Assembly: GCA_034190875.2 (NCBI GenBank)
Contig: CM067357.1
Location: forward strand, 18,244,573 to 18,308,572
Source of the DNA: Urechis unicinctus
Lineage: Eukaryota > Annelida > Polychaeta > Xenopneusta > Urechidae
DNA: 64,000 nucleotides
Direction: 5' to 3'
A model generated the notes under the pieces. The model ran no database searches. It was not told the origin of the DNA and was given only the letters and a program-made list of their open reading frames with translations. Of this stretch, positions 58,370-64,000 are shown piece by piece. The stretch's first letter is position 1; each line of letters starts with the position of its first letter. The position numbers were made by a program, and so were the translations under genes.

Positions 58370-59490
58370 TTGGTTATGATTCATAAAGATGTATCTGCAT
58401 CCCTCGGCACAAATCTGCAGGACGTTCGATTTAGTCACCTGCTGTCTCACTTAAAATGGACACCTGTCGTCTTCAACCGTCCAACCCCCCAGTAATAGGT
58501 CTATTTACTGTAATTGCATTTTCCTCGATACAACTTCAGACGCTGGATGATTTTTATTTGTATTTATCAGTCTTTGAAAGAGAAAAACGCATAGTTACTC
58601 ACAAAGCGTCAGCCTTAATGTTTCCCATAAATGTCTTAATTCACGATGATTGTGTGTACCCGGTAACCTCAGCAGTCATTCTTTGATGCGTTGCTGCTGT
58701 TGTATTATCATCGGCACGTGTCACTAGCGTTGTGTTCACAAAATTACCAGCAATAAGAACGAAAGGTCAAAGTAAACTGCAAGAAGTGGAGCTGATTTAT
58801 AGTGCTCCTGCGACCATAGGCCTGGACAGGTATTTCATTTGACATAATGGTATTATCTGCATGAACATATAACTGCATACATCCATTAAGCGCAGTCGCA
58901 TGACACAAGTTGAATGCGCTTAAAGAGTGTTGCGCAAATTGCTAGAACAAATATAACTCGTTGAATCACTTAACTCCATTGAAGGGAGCCGTGTGTTGAT
59001 AGCGATACTGCAATAAAATCAGTGTTGCAATTTTATCGCATTATCAGATAGAACATGACAATGGTCTTTTTGGTTTGTGTATTACTAGCAATGAATAATT
59101 TCTCAGCGCCATCAGCGCTGTGAGTGTCTGTAAAGTGCATGTTGCCTGGCAGCAATTAGTCCAATGCACGGTTGATCTTGAGCACGGCATTTAATATCCC
59201 GCCAAGGTCGAAGCTCTTGGGACGTCCAGCCGTAATTCATCACTGCAATATAATATTGCCTACTTGGGGAATAACTTTAAAAAGCGGTGATACCTACCTT
59301 AAGAGCGCGTACACGGTGTTTAAATATAAACATAAACATCAAATATAAAACAAACCGAGGGTTTTCTATCACCGATATGTAACATTATGCTAACCTGTAT
59401 CTATACAGCATCTGCAACAGCCCTTATCATAATAAGAGTCTCATCGCGATAACTTCTCTAACATAAAGATTCAGTCTGCAGTTACTGCAG
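58370..59490 (+). repeat. Modules R9, R3 and R10, copy at 58-59 kb
   Basis: R9 (58370-59060) matches 8385 and 26150 onward. An R3 piece (59148-59235) is inserted here and absent from the corresponding place in block C. R10 (59360-59490) matches 10035-10170. After 59500 the match switches to the 41205 region. Confidence 0.85.
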
Positions 59491-59499
59491 TATTTTTTC

Positions 59500-61444
59500 A
59501 GTGGTATTTACTTCCATGGTGATTCCGGCTGTTGTTGCTGGTCTACTGGAGCTGGTGCTGCAGCTCATTTGTCAATTGCCGCATTGCTGTGGATATTTTA
59601 ACCACCGATGTACTATCACATATAACCTGAGCGAGTAGTAGATATTTAGGATTACGAGAAATCACAGTGATAATTGATTCACGTGTAATCATCTGTTTAC
59701 AGACTTTGCATAATCAAATGCTTTTGGTTGAACCTGTGCAAACAGGCAATGGATGTGGAATCGATATAACTCTTTGTCATGTCAACTGAAAGCCTATTAC
59801 AAAGCCTACAAGCATTGTTGCCTTGGCTTGCAACCCAATATTTGAGTATATTAGACCTTAACACATACCATTTCCAGACAGAAACACGCTAGGTGCTTTG
59901 ATGGCAATACCGCTGTTTACGCTGTGTTGCAATTTTGACCCTACGCTAAATTTAGTCCGAGACGCTGTAGCATGCTCCAAATTGCATCATCAATATAATC
60001 GGATTCTCTTTTCACTAAGAATTTATATGTCACATTTTGCCGCGTGTAAACTCTTGTACACGTCTGCTGAACCCTCTGACAATAATCACTTCGACGTATC
60101 GCTTATAAACAAAAGCGTTTGGCTTCCAATTAACCATTCTTGAGCACAATAACCACGGTCTGCGTCTGTAAAGTACGTATTGTACCTGTCTAATGCATTG
60201 TTCCTATAGAATACTTATTTATATATCGCCGTAGAGCGTAAATGCACATCCATCCTTAATGGACCTCAAGAATTATACATCGTTACTATCAAATCAGACT
60301 TAGTTTGGAGTGAGCCGTTATCTAGGGATAATACTCCTGGGCGACATCAAGGCATCAAGGAAACCAAACTGGTTTAGAGTTAGGTATAAGCTATAGGTAA
60401 TGGCCATCACAGAAACTCATGGTCATTCACAGTGTCAACAACATCTGTTTGTGCGTTGGTAATGTTAGTAAACAAACTTCTTGTCATTACTAAAATGCGG
60501 TGATAGATCTTACAGAGCGTTAGATATAACGAGTAAGTTGTGTTGCGTCAAGTTATTAAAAATTACTCGGATCTGGCGCAGTGATAATATACTTGTAGCC
60601 AAGTTCCAATGCAAAGCCCAAACTAAAACAGTATTTTAATTCGCCTCTCTTTGTTAAATTGATGTGAAGAACAGAATAACAGCATAAATTAAACTCATGG
60701 ATGTTTCTCCGTTTACTGAACTCTATTTTCCGCTATTTGTATGATAAATCCATATGGATATATTCGAACCAATGCAAGAGAAGCATGAAAAGGTTTAGAC
60801 GACCCTGACAATACAAAATATTCTGAAGATAACACAGATTGGATTAATCTCTAGTGATAAAATGATAGTATCCAAATTAGTTGTACAAAAGGTGGCAACA
60901 CATTCATTTGAATCAAAGGATCTGCGTCAAATCATGCGTATCATGTAATATCAATACTATTGACACACAACGAAAAGCTTTTAACGAACGCATGGCCTTG
61001 ATAAAAGTTTTTTATGGGTTCAATTGTGCAACAATGATCATTCCGGATAACGCTAACAGTGCGTACTATTTGAACCTGATGACTATAAACATATTTTCTA
61101 ATTCCTATGCGCAGTGTTGCACGTTATCGGGATTCAAATGGTGATCCAGGATATTTCAGATGCTATTATGCTTGCGTTTGGTTTGACATGGCTAAACACT
61201 ACAACCAACTCAGCCATGGATCACTTGTTAAGGTATCCAAATAAATCAAATGCTTGTATCAATTGGTAATGAACATGATGTAAAAAGGTTGTTTACTCTA
61301 CAGTGAATATTACGGAAAGAATTAACAGTCGTAGGAAAAATGATTTGTCAGGTTTTGTCCATTGTTATCCCGTTACTGGTCACACCTCTTAGTGTCATCC
61401 ACATTGCGCGTTTCCAATGCCTAATGTGTTTTGGTCACGTTTAG
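59500..61444 (+). repeat. Module R14, young duplicate at 60 kb
   Basis: 59505-59585 matches 41205-41280, and 60312-61444 matches 41290-42412, with the 725 bp between present only here. Within that extra piece is an 81-codon frame (59898-60143) with no known domain. The long identical words (for example gcggtgatagatcttacaga) make this the closest pair of long blocks in the window. Confidence 0.9.
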
Positions 61445-61489
61445 CTCGTATTTGCTGCTTGATGATGTACTTGGGTTATTCACGGTCGT

Positions 61490-62960
61490 TCATAACGGTA
61501 GGATCGCCGCCAAAGTGCTGTCATTTCCTGATGAGGCACAAGCAGTAATGAAACTGGATAGAGACATGTATTGGATATTTGCGTCAGACATCATCACAAC
61601 ATTGTAGGCTGTATTTCTCACATGCAGTCATGTTAAAATGCAAGCCTCGTAATTGTCATATAGGATTTGCCAACTGCTGATTGCTCTAAACATTCTATTC
61701 AGTCCGACACCGCCGACCTTATTCCCTGGTCTCTGTTACGCCTGCCCCGCCAATTGCTTGATTTTCATCAACGCACACGCCTTGATATCTCCATAAGAAG
61801 TAATTGTCTAGATGAGACTAGTGTACTTGCAATGCAATTGGGATAAAGTAATTACCAGCCTATGAGCTTCCGTTATGCCGCTATTATCTTTTGCAGCACC
61901 CAACAAAAGGTCTGACATTGGACGCGTCATTCGGGATTGTTAAACAAAGGTGTCTGCGAAGATACGCGTGAAATGACATTGCATGAACAATAACATATTT
62001 GCCTGCGTAAACGCATTCGTTTAGCACAACCAAATGCCACGAGCTATGTAATGTAATTTGCATACACAAAATAGCCAACAGTGATGTCGCCTGCTTCAGC
62101 GAATCTTCGTAAAATACAACCTCATTGTCTGTATAATAAAATTCACCTGTTAACGAAGAATTTATGAGCTGTGTTACGTCCCAGATAACTCAAGTACACG
62201 CTTGCAGCGCAAAAGCTACGAGGATGTGCCACATTCATGTATTGGGCAGGATCACACTGTTAGTTGCTGAAATCCTGTTCCCTTCTGCATGGTGCACAAT
62301 GAATCATTCTACGTAACCACCGATGTCAGCGTCCTTAAGGTGCGTTATAACACACCGTATTTATCTAATGAATTGATGTTATTGATCACGTGGGTATGTA
62401 TCCTGTAGATATCACATACCCCAAATTCACATAAGTCTGTAAGCGCGTGGTCAAAACCCCAAACCATATCACCCCAGCAATAGCCGTAACTGATGTGGTA
62501 CATTCATGCATTGGCTATCGTTGAATGCTGTTAATATGCGAGCGGCACACGAAATTAATTCACAGAATTGCGTCTTCATCTTGGTTAGAATAATTGCATC
62601 TACAATGGTGCGGCTAAATGACCAGTTAATTTAAGCTGATAGTCTTGACTAACTGCTGGTCGACTCATTGTTGATGACGTTTTTAGCCACCGCCATACCA
62701 AATGCATTGCTTAAAATCAGTATAAGGGAATGGTCAAAATGGCTACAATAGTCAATATTTCCTGCAACGACAGTTACTGTTGCCTCCCAGTTATCTCTAA
62801 GTTTGCAGCTATTTATACAAATGCTTGACACAGAGGTGTGATGGTTACACAACCATGCAATGGCATTTGTGTGAGGTGAGCTCTTGCAATTATTGATCCT
62901 ACCACGAACATGCTGTTTAGTCTTTGCCTAAACATTTAACACTTTTCAATAGCGTACGCG
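61490..62960 (+). repeat. Modules R15, R16 and right-hand flank
   Basis: 61490-61725 matches 43360-43600. 61740-61985 matches 49972-50265. 62550-62658 matches 43618-43733. 62925-62945 (cctaaacatttaacac) matches 50727-50742. Between these, 61990-62550 and 62660-62920 have no recognised gene. Confidence 0.75.
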
Positions 62961-63154
62961 TTCGTACGATAGGAGGGTCTGTGAAGAATGCTTTAGAAAT
63001 GAAGACCGTTTGTCGTATAAGTATATTACACCCTAGCTGTTAATTGACGTTTTTATTTGAATGCTCATCAATGGCAAATGGGTGCGCACAAGGTCACATC
63101 TACATATGGCAAGTAAAGACGCGGATTTGCTTTGTGGTAACATGCGCCATTACC

Positions 63155-63320
63155 TGAATTGAAAAACACGCTATTTCTAACTTCAGGGTGCAATTTTCTG
63201 TTGATGTACATTAAGAAAAATATCCGAGAGATTTATTACATATTTATTTACGTCGATATTTCTCCACATTTTATTTAGCAATCAATGTTGGCACACTGTC
63301 ATGTTTGACATTTGCGTATA
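63155..63320 (+). repeat. Partner of 50875-51110
   Basis: Shared words are cttcagggtgcaattt or cttcagggtgctaattt, tccgagagat.tatta, catttta.ttgc and tcatgtttgaca. About 70 bp present at 50.9 kb (50920-50990) are missing here. Confidence 0.7.
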
Positions 63321-63429
63321 TCAAATCTAGGGAATATTACTAGTCTGTTAGTATGGTATTTTCTATGGAGTCATAACATCGCTTTAATAGAAATCATCCT
63401 CCACCTGCTATTACACGTGATATATGTAT

Positions 63430-63840
63430 TTTGCATGGATAAATCGAAACGTTATGATAACCCCGTCTTATGTCGCACTACATTAAATGTCCAAATGGCG
63501 TAACCCCATGTGGTAACCCACCCCTGTTTCTTTATTAGCCTAATCACATCAATGCACTCCTGATGCTGACCTTAATGGGCACCTTCTACAAGGGAAACAC
63601 ATTATGCGGACTCGACGTGTCGTCAAACGGGATGGAGTGTTTGCCATATCATTTTATTTGCCTTCAACTTGTACATTAACCTACATAACGCTGTTAATTC
63701 CCACGCGTCATCAACAGCAGGAAAGTGGGTGTACTCGTCACCTGCTAAAGCTCTGTGTGTCACGCCGTCATCATCAACATAATCACACCACAGAGAGGTT
63801 GCATTTCGGGAAACACGAGACCATCATGCACTAATAGTGT
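63430..63840 (+). repeat. Module R1, plus copy with open frame 63604-63834
   Basis: It is inverted relative to 37255-37655. The frame from ATG 63604 (76 codons) carries RRVVKRDGVFAISFYLP and RHLLKLCVSRRHH in one reading frame. The leftward continuation (YDNPVLCRTTLNV at about 63450-63490) is in another frame and ends in a stop at 63501-63503. The protein is basic and has no domain I know. I interpret it as a repeat whose ancestor may have encoded protein, with low certainty. Confidence 0.65.
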
Positions 63841-64000
63841 TCAGCCTGCCCAGAATTTTTCTGCGTGGACCATGATTAATCATTTCCGCTGTTTTCATAC
63901 AGCTGTGACGAGTGCATTATATCGGGCAGATAATTGTTAAATGCACCGTTCATGCACAACATTTTGGTCGCAACAAAACGTGTTAATCTATCATAATGTA

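Overview
This 64 kb window is eukaryotic, AT-rich, essentially gene-free DNA, most likely from a large animal genome. Two things support that: a decayed non-LTR retrotransposon reverse-transcriptase tail (minus strand, 22631-23310) of the CR1/L2/Jockey type common in invertebrates and some vertebrates, and very long simple-sequence arrays of AC, AT, ACAT, GATA and GAT. I see no tRNA or rRNA, no CRISPR array, no bacterial operon structure and no intact gene. Outside microsatellites the longest open frames are about 130 codons. With an assumed base composition of about 38% GC I would expect one or two of that length by chance in both strands of 64 kb, so length alone supports none of them. The species cannot be named from what is here.

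The organising feature is not genes but a long, modular, mostly directly oriented repeat. Blocks of 0.1-1.5 kb recur in the same order at spacings of roughly 7-17 kb. Block A (about 1-6.4 kb) is collinear with the second half of block B (about 12.3-16.4 kb). The first half of block B (7.0-12.2 kb) is collinear with block C (24.0-28.8 kb), and parts of it recur at 58.4-59.5 kb. The region 41.2-43.7 kb recurs at 59.5-62.7 kb, and 49.3-51.5 kb recurs at 60.8-63.8 kb. At least one module, near 37.3-37.6 kb, lies in inverted orientation relative to its copy at 63.4-63.8 kb. Most copies look 70-85% alike by eye. Two pairs are near 92-93% (4888-5110 with 16187-16400; 41487-41820 with 60466-60785).

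Microsatellites punctuate the modules at recurrent places: AC/AT compounds at 6.5, 23.4, 47.2 and 58.1 kb, pure AC at 36.4 and 42.8 kb, AT tracts at 9.3, 17.6 and 26.0 kb, a 2.7 kb ACAT-rich field at 19.0-21.7 kb, and a 300 bp GATA array at 57.2 kb. Minisatellites occur with units of 34 bp (5943-6174), 65 bp (22015-22233), 37 bp (22371-22441 and 57741-57840) and 15 bp (30436-30480).

A few islands do not match the repeat modules and are the best places to look for something else: 18190-18955, 24561-24979 (an insertion between two repeat halves), 45480-46135 (a possible terminal exon), and 1840-2169 (an open frame with one sulfotransferase-like motif). All alignments here were made by eye; identity figures are estimates.
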